The notes: generated by a model not told the origin, from the letters alone. A stretch of 64,000 nucleotides of DNA from Pyropia yezoensis (GCA_009829735.1 CM020619.1:11026375-11090374); one strand, 5' to 3'. Shown: positions 27,789-37,608, numbered from the stretch's first letter. Translations and numbers: made by a program.

Positions 27789-30323
27789 CTACCTGCTAAA
27801 CGCCCGCAGCAGCGGCAGGACCGCCCGCAGCGGCGGCGGGCAGCCGCCCGCCAGCGCGCGCGAGAGGACCCCCCCCAGACCCACCGCGGCGGCCGCCCGG
27901 GCGGCCGCCAGGCCCGCTGCCGCCACCGCCGGCGGCACCGCCGTGGTGCGGTCCGTCGCGACGACCGCCCCGTCAATGACCAGGTTCCCCGCGACGGTGT
28001 GGGGGTGGTACAGCCCCGCCCGGGTGACGGTCGAGACCGCCGTCACGGGGCGGGCGGTGCCGTCGGCGGCGACCAGCGCGTGGACGCCGGGGGTGATGGC
28101 CCCCGCGGGGAGGGGCGCGCCGTCGCCGCCGCCGCACCCGCCACCGGCGGCGATCGGCAGCAGGTGCCCCGCGCTGACGGTAAGGGTGTGAAGCGCAGGC
28201 GCAGTAGGGGCGCCTGTGGCAGTGCCATTTGCGCCTCCGCCCGCGGCACAGACGGGTGCGCCGGCGGCGGTGGTGGTGGTGGTGATGGCGACAAACGGCG
28301 CCACCGCGGCTGCGTCCGCGTGGGACCACAGGTAGATGGGGGAGTAGCTGCCGTCGGCGGTGCGCACTGTGTCGCCCAGCCGGAGGTCCGTCATTGCTAC
28401 CTGACCCCGGCCGGCCACCGTTGCTGTGGTGTCGGCGGGGAAGCACGCGTCGCCGTCGTCGTCGGTCGGCGCCGGCGACGGCGGTGGGGTGTCATCGACG
28501 GCCGGCGACTCACCCACGGCGGGGGTTGCGGCCGGCGAGCCGCCGCCGCCGCTCCCGCCACCACCAGTGACCGCACACGTCGGGGCCCCCCCAAAAGCGG
28601 GGGACCAGCCGACTGGCCCATTGTCCGACAGGGGGTTGACCGGCAGCACGCCCACGCCTGGCGTCAAGTTTTGACCATTCGTACACATGGTACCCGGGGT
28701 GCCCTCCTCGTCCACCACCACCAGCCCACAGTAGCTGATGGTGTCGTTTGGCGACGCCGCCTCAGCCCGTAGCGGCCGCGGGTAGACAAACAGGAAGCTC
28801 ATGAGCATTTCCTGCGGGGTACCCAGGCCCCATGTGACGGGCGGCTCTTCGCCGGCCGCGTCAATCTTGGCCGTATCGTACGAGCCGGTCACCTCGAGGC
28901 GGTCGCCCGGGAGGAGGTCGGCGCGCTCAAACAGCGTGTTACGCTGGTGGTCATTGGACCAGAAAGCACTGCCCTCCAGAGTCCGGAGGAAGGTGCCGTT
29001 GCGGTACTGGTTGGTAAAGAGGTACAGCGCCGTACGGTGGGCGTGCAGCACGCTGTTGTAGATGGTGAGCGGGCCCGCCAGCTGGGAGGTGCACTCGCCG
29101 GGGCACGCCACCGTGTAGTTGCGGTCCGACGCGACGGGCTGGCCAAAGCGCGCCACGTTGGGGTCCCCAATGTTGATGGTGCCCGCCTCTTGGGCTCGCG
29201 GCTCGTCGGTAAAGTGCAGCCGCACCGACGAGTTGCGGTCCACCACCCCCGTCAGGCCGTCGGGATTGTCGTAATGGACCTGGAGAATATAGAAGCGCTC
29301 CACTTCAGAGACGGGGAAGCCCGCCTCAGGGGGCATGATCAGCGGGGTCGCCCCCGCCGCCCAGCCGTACACCACATCCCTGCACTGGGGCATCTCGGCG
29401 AGGCAGCTTTTGCCCGCTGCAAAGTCCGCCCACCCCCCGTCGCGCTCGCACGACAGGAGGACAAAGTGGTGGACGAGCTTCCCCGCCTCGCTGGCCGCGT
29501 CAATGACCGCCTCGGCAGCGACAATCTGGCGGCCCCCCCCCGGGCCAGCCCCCAGCTCCACCTCAAACGAAAAGCACGCATAGTCTGTCCGCTCCGCGCT
29601 GATCGTGTAGGGCGGGACGGTCAGGAGCTGGGAGGCGGTCGCGTCGGCGGGGAGCTGCCCAGACGCGGCGAGCCCCCCCGTCGCCACCGCCTGGCCGCCC
29701 GACTTGGTCAGGTCCACCTCTGTCCCGTGGCGGCGGCCGCCGTGGTAGCCAAAGCCGTCGCCATAGGCGTACATGAGCACGTTGCGGCCCGCCACGACCG
29801 GCCGGTCCTGCGCCGCGTTGGCCGCCGCCAGGGGCCGGTCCACCTCCATCGTCACCGTCCCCGCAGCCGCGTCAACGGCACAGGCGGAGAGGCGCCACGT
29901 CTCCCCCGCGCACGGCGCGTCGGGCTCGGGGAAGATGGCGTCGCCGCCGGTGGACGAGTCCAGCGGCACCGCCACCGACGGCACGTGCCGGTTGACGAGC
30001 GTGCACGCGGCGGGGTCGGAGCCAAACTCGGCCGTCACAATGTCGGCGCCGACCATGGAGCCGCTCGTCGGCTCGCCAATGCCGAGGCCCACCCACGCCG
30101 CCGCCGCCGACGCGTTCTCCCCAAAGAGCGCCGCGTCCGTGACGACCAGGCCAAACCGGACGGCCGTGGGGGTGAGCGTCCAGCTGAGAATGGCCGTCTC
30201 GTCCAGCCGTGCAGACGCGTCGTACGTGCGCAGGGCGGCGGCCGGGGCGGGGGCGACGGCGGCGGCGGCAGCGGCGGCCATCAGCAGCGCCGCCGCCATG
30301 GCGGAGCCACCCACCGGCCTCAT
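27789..30323 (-). CDS. secreted DOMON-copper type II monooxygenase with C-terminal Hint domain
   Basis: 844 residues in one exon, ATG at 30323. In order: a signal peptide (1-30, MAAALLMAAAAAAAVA core); a DOMON domain (about 31-200, with WVGLGIGEPTSGSMVGADIV); a copper type II ascorbate-dependent monooxygenase as in dopamine beta-hydroxylase/PHM (about 235-525); a Gly/Ser/Pro linker (585-626); and a Hedgehog/intein (Hint) domain (627-800). Copper ligands look complete: H285-H286 (KLVHHFVLLSC) and H350 (YILQVHYDNP) for the first site, H427/H429 (VLHAHRTALYLF) and M506 (GTPQEMLMSF) for the second. The Hint part has the nucleophile Cys627 (DACFPADT), GDTV, YSPIYLWSH, and SAGHLLPI in place of the usual TxxHLL, then the GLYHPHT strand. 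Known Hint domains cleave before the Cys, so self-release of the enzyme is plausible but inferred. Confidence 0.88.
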   Translation of the reverse strand: MRPVGGSAMAAALLMAAAAAAAVAPAPAAALRTYDASARLDETAILSWTLTPTAVRFGLVVTDAALFGENASAAAAWVGLGIGEPTSGSMVGADIVTAEFGSDPAACTLVNRHVPSVAVPLDSSTGGDAIFPEPDAPCAGETWRLSACAVDAAAGTVTMEVDRPLAAANAAQDRPVVAGRNVLMYAYGDGFGYHGGRRHGTEVDLTKSGGQAVATGGLAASGQLPADATASQLLTVPPYTISAERTDYACFSFEVELGAGPGGGRQIVAAEAVIDAASEAGKLVHHFVLLSCERDGGWADFAAGKSCLAEMPQCRDVVYGWAAGATPLIMPPEAGFPVSEVERFYILQVHYDNPDGLTGVVDRNSSVRLHFTDEPRAQEAGTINIGDPNVARFGQPVASDRNYTVACPGECTSQLAGPLTIYNSVLHAHRTALYLFTNQYRNGTFLRTLEGSAFWSNDHQRNTLFERADLLPGDRLEVTGSYDTAKIDAAGEEPPVTWGLGTPQEMLMSFLFVYPRPLRAEAASPNDTISYCGLVVVDEEGTPGTMCTNGQNLTPGVGVLPVNPLSDNGPVGWSPAFGGAPTCAVTGGGGSGGGGSPAATPAVGESPAVDDTPPPSPAPTDDDGDACFPADTTATVAGRGQVAMTDLRLGDTVRTADGSYSPIYLWSHADAAAVAPFVAITTTTTAAGAPVCAAGGGANGTATGAPTAPALHTLTVSAGHLLPIAAGGGCGGGDGAPLPAGAITPGVHALVAADGTARPVTAVSTVTRAGLYHPHTVAGNLVIDGAVVATDRTTAVPPAVAAAGLAAARAAAAVGLGGVLSRALAGGCPPPLRAVLPLLRAFSR

Positions 30324-31849
30324 GGTGCCAGGGGAGCGGGGACGGGGGCCGTTGGGGAGGGGGCAATGGGGGGGGGGGGAGCAGCCACGCTGCGAGCACC
30401 GAGGGGACGCGCTGCCAAAGACTAGCAGCCGAGGGGGGGGGAGGGGGGAAGAGGGGAGGAGAGGGGGGGAGAGCGACGCCAGAAAAGCAGCCACCGTGGA
30501 TGGTGACGGGGAAGGGGAGAGCGGGAGGAGCACCGCAGTCCAGAGCCGGGCGCGGTGGTTTGCGGGGTGTGTGCTCCTCTGACCTTCCACTCCCTGCCGC
30601 TCGGTGCGGGCCCCCCTTATAGGCGCGGGCCTCCCTCACGGTCTGCCGGGCGAGCGCCGCCGCCACCTCCTCCCCTCTGGCTGCCGTCCATGATGGCGGT
30701 TGCTTCCCGCCGACCCACTGCCACGGCCAATCTGTGCAACGCGCCACAGCGAGAGCACGCCTCAGGGCTCTGCGCGAGTCGCCCCCCCCCCCCCACCGCC
30801 CCCCTCCCCCCCCCTCCCAACGCGGGTGTGGGCACAGTCCACGCCCCAGTGTGAGGAGGTAGAGCCACTCCGCGGACCGAGCACAACCCCAAGCGTAGGG
30901 GGGGGTGGGGTGGGGCCCAGGGACACTGTCCGCATATGTAGGTATGGATCCCCGCGCACCACCCGCCTGCCTGGGCCAGTTTCTCGCACACCCCCCTTCT
31001 GCGGACTCGTGCTACATACGCACGCGGCCCAGCGAGATGCCCAGTCCCTCTTGTTGGACTGGTGCCCCTGTGCGAGCTCCCCCTAATTTAGGAGGGCAAT
31101 GGCTGACAAACAATGCCCCCCACAGCTGCGGTGTGCCGGCGGAGAGCGGGGGTGCGCGCTCGCTTTGCCGCGCTACCATCAGGTAAGTCACAGTCGACCT
31201 GCGGGGAGATACGCGGAGACATAAGTTGGGAGTTCAGCGGTAGGGACATAAGGTGGACAGGTGGGGCGGGGGGGTCTCTCATTGCGCGCGGGATGCCATC
31301 ATTGTGATGGCCGGCCATTGATTGAGACGCTGCTGGCTGGCCAAACCAGGGGGGGGGAGAGCCGACCGCGGCGTCGACGCCGCCGCGACTACCGTTTCTA
31401 TCCGCCACAGCGACGACCGTGTCTATCCGCCGCCGCGACGACTGCGACTGCCGCCGCCATCGCGCGAAGGGGGCTGACGCGACAGCCCCCTGACGCGACA
31501 GTCCCCTCGCTGTGGACGAGGCTGCGGCGGGCGCGCGCCGCCGACCACCTCGGTGATCCAGGGCGCTGCAATACACTGTAGACTAGGTGGGTGGAGCGGC
31601 GCCGATGATGGCGGGTCGGCTCCTCTCCAGTGATTGGTGCCATAAAAAGTGAATTGAGCGGCTGGACCAGTGACAAGGGGCAACAGAGGAGCCCACCATC
31701 TTGGTGCTGCTGACTACAGTACGTTCCGCAAACCCCATTCGTTAAAGTGTACTGTATTTATGTATTTTCAGCACTTCATGTCTTGTTTTGGATATTCAGA
31801 GATGCAACTCCTCCTGACAGTAGGCAGGGGGGCCACGCTCCCTACTCAC
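30324..31849. other. intergenic, no gene supported
   Basis: Begins with the purine-rich (plus) leader of the monooxygenase. 31375-31510 holds short imperfect direct repeats (TCTATCCGCC twice, CTGACGCGACAG twice). 31700-31830 is AT-rich and lies just downstream, in minus orientation, of the histone-fold fragment, so it may be intron. No domain seen. Confidence 0.45.
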
Positions 31850-32288
31850 CAATGCGGGCCAGAAGAGCCCCCACATCCCCTCGACCGGTAACCGACCCAC
31901 CAGCCCGCCCATCAACAGAAAAACAGGTCTTGTAGCCAAGGGCTACACGCCGCGCGTTGGCTCGCCAGATGGCGACCGACACGTCTCGCTGCAGCGCCGC
32001 ACGCTCGGCCCGCTCAGCGGTACCGGCAAGCGACGCACGGAGAAAGGCCTCCGTCATGAGCCCCACCCGCCCAAACGTCTCTCACACCAGCGGGGAGAAC
32101 ACAGACGGGGGCGTGGCGCGGGGGAGGGCAGGCACGTACTTTTTCACCTTCTTGTCCTCGCGCGCAATTGCGGCCACCGGCGTCAGCGGCTCCTTCGCAA
32201 CGCGGGCCAGCTGCGGCGCCGCAACGGGCGACGCGACAGACACGTCGGCCCACGCGCAGGCGGCCGTGCTGACCCGCTTGGCCCTCAC
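31850..32288 (-). pseudogene. histone-fold (NF-YC/POLE4-like) gene fragment cut by an LTR relic
   Basis: On the minus strand the frame 32288-32140 encodes PQLARVAKEPLTPVAAIARE followed by DKKVKK. It is followed by a candidate intron (donor GTACGT at 32139, acceptor GAG at 32083-32081). Exon 32080-31850 continues TFGRVGLMTEAFLRASLAGT, then AERAERAALQRDVSVAIWRA, ending at a donor GTGAGT. The order (basic helix, TEAFL helix, ALQRDVSVAI) resembles the histone fold of NF-YC, CHRAC1 or POLE4 (RIxKxD, ExF, LQxxDIxxAI). DVGALLARI near the end could be the last helix. The 5' end stops exactly where LTR sequence starts at 32289, and downstream exons were not found, so the gene is probably broken. The family call is tentative. 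Confidence 0.4.
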
Positions 32289-32352
32289 TGTGGCAGTATT
32301 GACCCCCAGGTTGGGGGGCAACACGTGCCATGCAAGGTGCGGCAGGCCACTA

Positions 32353-33724
32353 AAGGTGTATTCCATATAGCTAGGCCGGTTTGCACGTCCCATGTTTGAC
32401 TCGCTATAGCTTCGAAGCTACTTTTTTTTCTTACTCTGCTCTTCTTTCAAAGGGAAGCACAACTCACAGGCTTTCCGATTCTGCGCCGAGCTGGGGCATT
32501 CGCTGTATAAGGAAAGTGTGAGAAATCTTTCTGCGCTACGGGCCTCACAAAATCGGAGTACTTTTTGCACTGAAAGAGCCCGTGACAGTATACAAGCAAC
32601 TCTCGACGAGTGGCATCTTTGCAAAACGTGTTAGGACGCGACTGGTCGCAAATTTTTGGCATCAGTGGGTCGTCTCCCCAGTTCTGCGCTGCAGGAGAGG
32701 GCGAGGAAGAAGCGCCGTTAGATCAGGCAGACGAGAGGCTTCTGACCCGATTGCAACATCAAATCTGGTCCATGCAACACATGACGGGGGCTACCTTACG
32801 TCCAAGTCCAACTTGAGAGCCTGCCCGCTCAGTCCAGAGATCCCACCTTGATCCACCCGCGAAGTGCCCGCCTTTTTGGATCCTTCAGCATCTCTGACCA
32901 GGTGCCCCACAGTGGGTCCCAGAGGCGCCTCGTCACGCACCCCGCACCCGATTCCCGAGCACTGCGCACCCTTGCCGCGGGCACGCGAGGCTCGGCACTA
33001 TGCCTTCCCCTCGGCGTGTGACTGCGGCCGCGCGCACGAGGGACCGCGCTGTGGGGCGCCTGACCAAGGAGTGTGCGGTGATTATCGCTAATGTGCGCGC
33101 ATTCTTTGAGCGGGAGCGCAGGGCGGGGCGCGCGTCTGGACTGCATCGTGTTGTCCAGAGGGAGCCCTCAGCCGTTTGTTTGTCTCTCTGTTGTCGTTGC
33201 ATACAATGGCCGAAAGTCCCTGATAGACCACCTCCCGCCACCCGCCCTCCGCCACGCTGTTGCAGGTAGCGACCTCCTGCCTCTGTCGTGCCATAGGGAG
33301 CCGCAGGCAATCCCCCCCCCTGCGCCACAGATTGATGCATGTGCACCGCCACCGCCCGCCCGCGCCCCCGCCGGGAGCCGCAATCATCGCAAGATCCGAC
33401 CCCGGCCCATTCCCTCCCCATCGAAGGACACAAGTAGTACAAGCCATTTATTTAGTAGCCCCTCTGAAGAGATCTTGACCATTCCCATGTGACGCGACGA
33501 AAATCCGGAACATCGCATCGCGAGCCGCTGCAAGAAGAATAAAAGGACACAAAGCGCAATATGACTGCCACCCGGACGCTTCACAGTGCTTTTGAGTGCT
33601 TTCTTCGAGAGCGCAGTACCGAGGCACATCAAAGAGCAATGTGGAACAGTTTCAGCTCTAAGCGATCATTAACGCCGTTGTTATGCCTTATTCTTGACCG
33701 GCCTAGCTATAAGGAATCTACCTT
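32353..33724. mobile_element. DNA transposon, about 1.37 kb, TA duplication, 28-bp terminal inverted repeats
   Basis: The left end 32353-32380 begins AAGGTGTATTCCATATAGCT. The right end 33697-33724, read in reverse complement, begins AAGGTAGATTCCTTATAGCT. The two 28-bp ends differ at three positions. TA flanks both sides (32351-32352, 33725-33726), and removing the element plus one TA restores the LTR sequence seen intact near 35156 (CCACTAGCCTGA). A TA duplication points to the Tc1/mariner-type superfamilies. Internal GC is lower than in host genes. Only a short transposase-like fragment was found inside, so the copy is probably non-autonomous. Confidence 0.8.
33000..33164 (+). pseudogene. 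possible N-terminal helix-turn-helix piece of a transposase
   Basis: From an ATG at 33000 the frame reads VGRLTKECAVIIANVRAFFE, then RERRAGRASGLHRVVQRE. This resembles the first helices of IS630/Tc1-mariner-like transposases, where a similar 'KE...VI.NV..FFE.E' stretch precedes the recognition helix. After residue 55 the frame turns into unrelated Cys-rich sequence, so any remaining coding part would need an intron or is lost. No DDE catalytic region was found inside the element. Confidence 0.35.
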
Positions 33725-34031
33725 TAGCCTGACCCGTTCCTCCCCATGCATTTGGGTCCCTATTCCCTAAGTTAAGGATAGTTAGCTTAGTAGTAAATCC
33801 AACGTGGATTTGAGGGTTTTCTGCATTTTATCGTCTTGAATTTTCGTGTGGCCCGGTGGGCAGGTGCTGGGGTGGGAGATTTCGAGTGGCGAGATTCTGA
33901 GGGGACCCTGGGGGGATAAGGGGAGGCACAGCGGGGCTTGGCCTCGCTTCCCCGTCCCGACCAAGAAACTGTTGGCCCACACACCATCTTCTTGCTTGTC
34001 AGTGGGGGTATTGTGTGCGGCACCACCCACA

Positions 34032-34591
34032 CCCGGGCAGCCCTCAACGTACTGGTGAACGGTGTCAGCTGCCCGCGCAAGCCAATGAGGCTGCGGGGCG
34101 CGGGGAAGGTGACGGGCGGGGTGACGGTGATGGGGGTGGGGAAGAAGATGGGCGTGACGTCGGTGAGAGTCGAGGGGGTCGAGTGGTTCGAGGGTAAAGG
34201 AGGTCGTTGTGTCTGTGTTCGTTGTTCCCCCCGAGGTCTCCCCGGGTGGCGCCCGCACTCACGCATTATATACCCCCGGGCGGGCACCCAGGGTGCCCCA
34301 AAGCATGCGATTGCCCGTGCCGCCGGGGGGGCGGCAGCAATGGGCTCAAAACAAGGCATAGGCTCTCCGAACAAGTCAAGGTGGGTGTGCGCGCCCCAAG
34401 GCGCCCCACCAGACAGCCCCAAGCGGAGGCGGGGGCGGCGTGCGGCGCTCGCAGCGCCGCGCGGCTGGCCCCACACGCCGGTCGGCCGGAAAGGCCGCAG
34501 AGGCGTGTAAGCCAGACGCCAGTCTTCGGGTCGAAAATCTCCCGTGGGTCAGCAAATCTTTCCGTTCCCATTGGCTCGTGGGGAGATTTGT
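34032..34591. other. no gene; TATA-like site on the minus strand
   Basis: TATATAAT (minus strand, 34266-34273) sits 5' of a stretch that is free of recognisable coding sequence. It could be the promoter of the histone-fold gene cut at 32288, whose 5' part would lie between the LTR relic and this box, but no exon could be identified. 34300-34500 is GC-rich and Ala/Arg-rich in every frame. Confidence 0.3.
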
Positions 34592-34748
34592 GGCGTATTG
34601 CGACCCTTTTTTAGGGGGAGTACTTCTTATTCTCAAATGCCAAGTTGGGAGTATGCATTGTCACGGTATCTTCGAGTTACGTATGACCACAGGGACTTGC
34701 TTCATGGGCTGGAGGGTAGTTAGTGGTGTCTCCAATGGCCATGGTAGT
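34592..34748 (+). mobile_element. diverged LTR fragment of the E2/E3 family
   Basis: Matches the first 160 bases of the E2 LTR in plus orientation: a TGTGGCGTATTGCGACCC-like start, then GTCACGGTATCT, GAGTTACGTATGACC, AGGGACTTGC and GGAGGGTAGTTAGT. It is cut at 34748 by the E1 LTR. Confidence 0.7.
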
Positions 34749-35216
34749 GTGGCAAAAACCAATTACACACACGGCACCCAAGTTGGGGCGGTGTACAAGG
34801 GCTGCCTCTTGTGTCGGGGGAACCGGAAGAAGTGCAAGTCGCACACACTCTGTCCCTGTTGTGGGGCAAACCCCCCACGGACAAACAAGAGGATGGTGTG
34901 TGGTCCAACAGTTTCTTGGTCGGGACGGGGACGCAGGGCCAAGCCCCGCTGTCCCTCCCCTTATCCCCCCAGGGTCCACTCAGAATCTCGCCACTCAGAA
35001 TCTCCCACCCCAGCACCTGCCCACCGGGCCACACGAAAATTCAAGACGGTAAATGCAGAAAACCCTCAAATCCAAGTTGGATTTACTACTAAGCTAACTA
35101 TCCCAAACTTAGGGAATATGGACCCAAATGCAGGGGGAGGAACGGATCAGGCTAGTGGCCTGCCGCCCCTTGCATGGCACGTGTTGCCCCCCTACCTGGG
35201 GGTCAATACTGCCACA
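34749..35216 (-). repeat. E1 3' LTR
   Basis: 468 bp, ends TGTGGCA and TGCCACA. Nearly identical to 43655-44124. The C/T-rich stretch just inside (35217-35230 on the plus strand) is the polypurine tract of the minus-strand element. Confidence 0.92.
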
Positions 35217-35554
35217 CTCCCCTCTCCTCAGTTCCGAACGACCCGGTCGGCCCTGTGAGGGGGTGCGTAAACGCACGTCTCGGCGTTGGGGGCGCGACTT
35301 GCTGTCCCCCATCGAGTACGTAACGCGGATGTGGAGGCGGTCACGTTGACCGCCCCTCTCCTCAAGCTTGCCCACTCGGCAGCTTGCTCTCCTCAGTTCA
35401 CACTTCACCATCACCACCACCTCCCCTTCACCTTCCACTGGGCCGCCCCACGCTGGGGAGGCCACCCGTATACCCACGATCCGAGTCCCCCTCAACTCGA
35501 GGCGGGTCTCGTGCCGCGATAGCCAGAGCGTCTCTCCCCAACTTGGGGAGAGCC
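35217..35554. other. E1 3' untranslated region, leader of the antisense ORF
   Basis: Polypurine tract of E1 (minus) at its left end. The remainder has no ORF of note and would contain the promoter or leader of the plus-strand antisense ORF starting at 35555. It includes the palindrome CCCCAACTTGGGG at 35537-35549. Confidence 0.5.
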
Positions 35555-36901
35555 ATGGCGACCCCGGGAGTGGAGACGGACTCTCTAGATGAGCGTGTGG
35601 AGGACACCACCTACGGTGCAGCACCCGCCGGGACTTCCGGCGGGGGCTCCGCGATCGCTCCGGGGGATGGGACTCCCGCGTCACCCGGCTTTGGGTTGAC
35701 GGCGGGGTCTCCCCCGGAGGCGGGACAAGTTGTCCCGCGTGAGGCCTTGGGGCGGTGGTTTTACCCCGCTTGGCCTCTCTATGAGGAGGGGTTGACTGTT
35801 CTTCGCTGTGGCCGACTTGGCGCAGCGATGGGTCGGGTATGGGACCGCCTACGGGAGAAGTATCCCCGTAGGGTCGGGTTCCCTGCCGGCTTCAGGACGG
35901 ACCAGTTTGCCTTCCTGGACGATGAGGAGGTTGAGGACGTTCAGCGTGCCAAGGCCATGGTGGACCGCGGGGGAACTATCCCGGGTCCCGGCGACTTGCC
36001 GACCTTCACGTGGGACGCTGTGGCAACTCGCCCCCCGTACCTCCACGAGGCCGATCCGAACACTCATCACTTTGATGTGCGGATGGAGAAAGACTTCCGG
36101 CGAGGTCCCTACTTCGTGACCTCGGCTCAACTTGAGTTTCCTCAACAGTCCGCTGCCAGTAAGGAGCAGTACTATCCGAAGAAGCCCGAGTGGTGGCCTC
36201 AAGTTGAGGTCCCCTACGGGTTCCCGACGTTGCTGCCACGGTTGCTTGACCACTTCGGCTCCGTCATGTTGACGGCTGGCCCTGATCACCTGGTGTGGGC
36301 CATGTTGGCCACCCAGTGGCTCCTCGAGGTCATGTCGACCTGGGTGTCCTGTGTTCAGCGGCGGGGGATGCTCTGGCATCTCCCCCTCCGGCTCATCCAA
36401 GGTTTGGAACAGCTTACCCCTCAGCTAGTTGCTGAGGGGTGCTCATCAGGACAACTCACTCTATTTGAGGAGATGCTCCGGCTCCATAAGTTTATCGAGT
36501 GGGAGAGCATTGAGCACAAGTTGCGCCGCCCCACTCGTGGGCCCAAGGACGATGGCGCACTTCGCCGGTTCGTGTGGGTCGCTCGTGAACTTCACGACGG
36601 CCGTGTGGTCCTACGAGAGGGGTTGGGCATTGGGGACTACCCGTATGCCCCGGGGGTGGATCGCCACACTGCGCGACCCCCGGACAAGCCCATAGTTATG
36701 GCTGTGCCCTCATATGATGACCATATGACTCAACCTACTGCGGGGGCCCCAAGTCGGGGTCGCAGTTACACCCGGGTACCGCCACCTCGGCGTGCCCCTC
36801 CGCTTCCTCCTGTTCCTTCCAGCCTCACGGGAACATCCCGATCAGCGTGGCCGTGGAGTCATCCACCCCGGTGTCCCCCAACTTGGGGGCCACCCTCCTG
36901 A
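35555..36901 (+). CDS. antisense accessory ORF of E1, first part
   Basis: 448 residues from ATG 35555 (agccATGg), transcribed against gag-pol and located between the integrase and the 3' LTR. It is not a retroviral enzyme. A Thr/Gly/Pro-rich N-terminus is followed by mixed alpha-helical sequence. The segment FGSVMLTAGPDHLVW, then CVQRRGMLWHLP, LTPQLVAEG and LFEEMLRLHKFIEWE has the same order and spacing as E2's antisense ORF (FGSVLASRPVH, SVRRQGRLFHLP, AQLGVDLIA, EFEALLAVHDAVNWA). That conservation across two element families suggests a selected protein. Near 36840-36900 the sense continues in another frame (see the next entry), so an intron or frameshift is likely. The function is unknown; antisense ORFs in this position are known in some plant Gypsy elements. 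Confidence 0.65.
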   Translation: MATPGVETDSLDERVEDTTYGAAPAGTSGGGSAIAPGDGTPASPGFGLTAGSPPEAGQVVPREALGRWFYPAWPLYEEGLTVLRCGRLGAAMGRVWDRLREKYPRRVGFPAGFRTDQFAFLDDEEVEDVQRAKAMVDRGGTIPGPGDLPTFTWDAVATRPPYLHEADPNTHHFDVRMEKDFRRGPYFVTSAQLEFPQQSAASKEQYYPKKPEWWPQVEVPYGFPTLLPRLLDHFGSVMLTAGPDHLVWAMLATQWLLEVMSTWVSCVQRRGMLWHLPLRLIQGLEQLTPQLVAEGCSSGQLTLFEEMLRLHKFIEWESIEHKLRRPTRGPKDDGALRRFVWVARELHDGRVVLREGLGIGDYPYAPGVDRHTARPPDKPIVMAVPSYDDHMTQPTAGAPSRGRSYTRVPPPRRAPPLPPVPSSLTGTSRSAWPWSHPPRCPPTWGPPS

Positions 36902-37497
36902 CGGTATACCCCAAGTTGGTGTTACCGCCCACGCCTCTAACCTCAGAGATGATGATCACCACGTTGGCGCGCACCATTTCCTGGTTGGCCGCGTCGACCG
37001 CAACCCTCCAGAGTTCCGAGACTCCTCAACTTGAAGAGCGCGTTCGTACTGCAGTGGCGACCGCGAGTTGCGAGTCGGTGGCGGAGTCTATGACAGCCGA
37101 GTTGGCTCGCATTGGGGCTATTATGCCCCAGCCAGCCCCACTTGGGCGTGGCAAACGTCGCGCGAGCCGGGCATACTCGCCTCCTCGCCGTCGTCGCCGA
37201 CACTCGCGGCGCTCTCCCTCCGTGTCGGAAGACGAGTTGTCTTACTCCGTCTCGGAGTCCTCTACCCCGTCGGAGACGGAGTCTGTCCAGCGTCTGCGTC
37301 GCAAACTTGCGCGCAAGACCAGGCAGAAGAGTAGCCACGGTCGGCGCCACTTGCGCGACCGTGAAGGGCGCGACGGTTCCGACTTGGAGCCGCCGCCCCT
37401 TCCAACGAGTGGAGACCGTTATCGGCGTGGGTCTCGCCGCTCGCCTCCACGTGAGGGCGAGGGCCGTGGAGTGGGAGAGTCTAGCATGCGTGCCTAG
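36847..37497 (+). CDS. antisense accessory ORF of E1, C-terminal part
   Basis: Overlaps the end of the previous frame and continues in a different one to a stop at 37497. It contains a helical stretch (MMITTLARTISWLAASTATL, then QLEERVRTAVATASCESVAE). A strongly basic Arg/Ser-rich tail follows (KRRASRAYSPPRRRRRHSRR, then KLARKTRQKSSHGRRHLRDR), which looks like a nuclear-localising or nucleic-acid-binding region. Whether it is joined to 35555-36901 by splicing or by frameshift, or has been broken by mutation, cannot be decided from the sequence alone. The E2 counterpart ends in a comparable helical segment but lacks the Arg/Ser tail. Confidence 0.5.
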   Translation: MAVESSTPVSPNLGATLLTVYPKLVLPPTPLTSEMMITTLARTISWLAASTATLQSSETPQLEERVRTAVATASCESVAESMTAELARIGAIMPQPAPLGRGKRRASRAYSPPRRRRRHSRRSPSVSEDELSYSVSESSTPSETESVQRLRRKLARKTRQKSSHGRRHLRDREGRDGSDLEPPPLPTSGDRYRRGSRRSPPREGEGRGVGESSMRA

Positions 37498-37608
37498 TTG
37501 GCAGCTGCCTTTGTTGTGAGAGTGTGAGGGTTAGGGCTGTAGCTAAAAGCCACTCTGCGTACCACTTCGACTTGAAGCCCTCTCTTGGCACTGTTGCTCG
37601 GCCTTCCC

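Larger units (their letters stand above)
32289..34031 (-). mobile_element. LTR relic related to E1, interrupted by a DNA transposon
   Basis: 32289-32350 and 33727-34010 together are a diverged reverse-complement copy of the E1 LTR. They share the TGTGGCAGTATTGACC end, the CATGGCACGTGTTGCC block (reversed) and the blocks around 33780-33840 and 33960-33985. The outer end is uncertain; CCACA at 34027-34031 would pair with the starting TGTGG. No target-site duplication is evident (CTCAC on the left, CCCGG on the right). The continuity is broken by the element at 32353-33724. Confidence 0.65.

Noticed and set aside
28947-30425. 492-codon plus-strand frame opposite the monooxygenase
   Set aside because: Shadow of the Cu-monooxygenase; composition is Arg/His/Gly-rich and it has no independent motif.
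36903-37497. Arg/Ser tail of the E1 antisense ORF as an SR splicing factor
   Set aside because: No RNA-recognition motif, and its location inside E1 ties it to the element.
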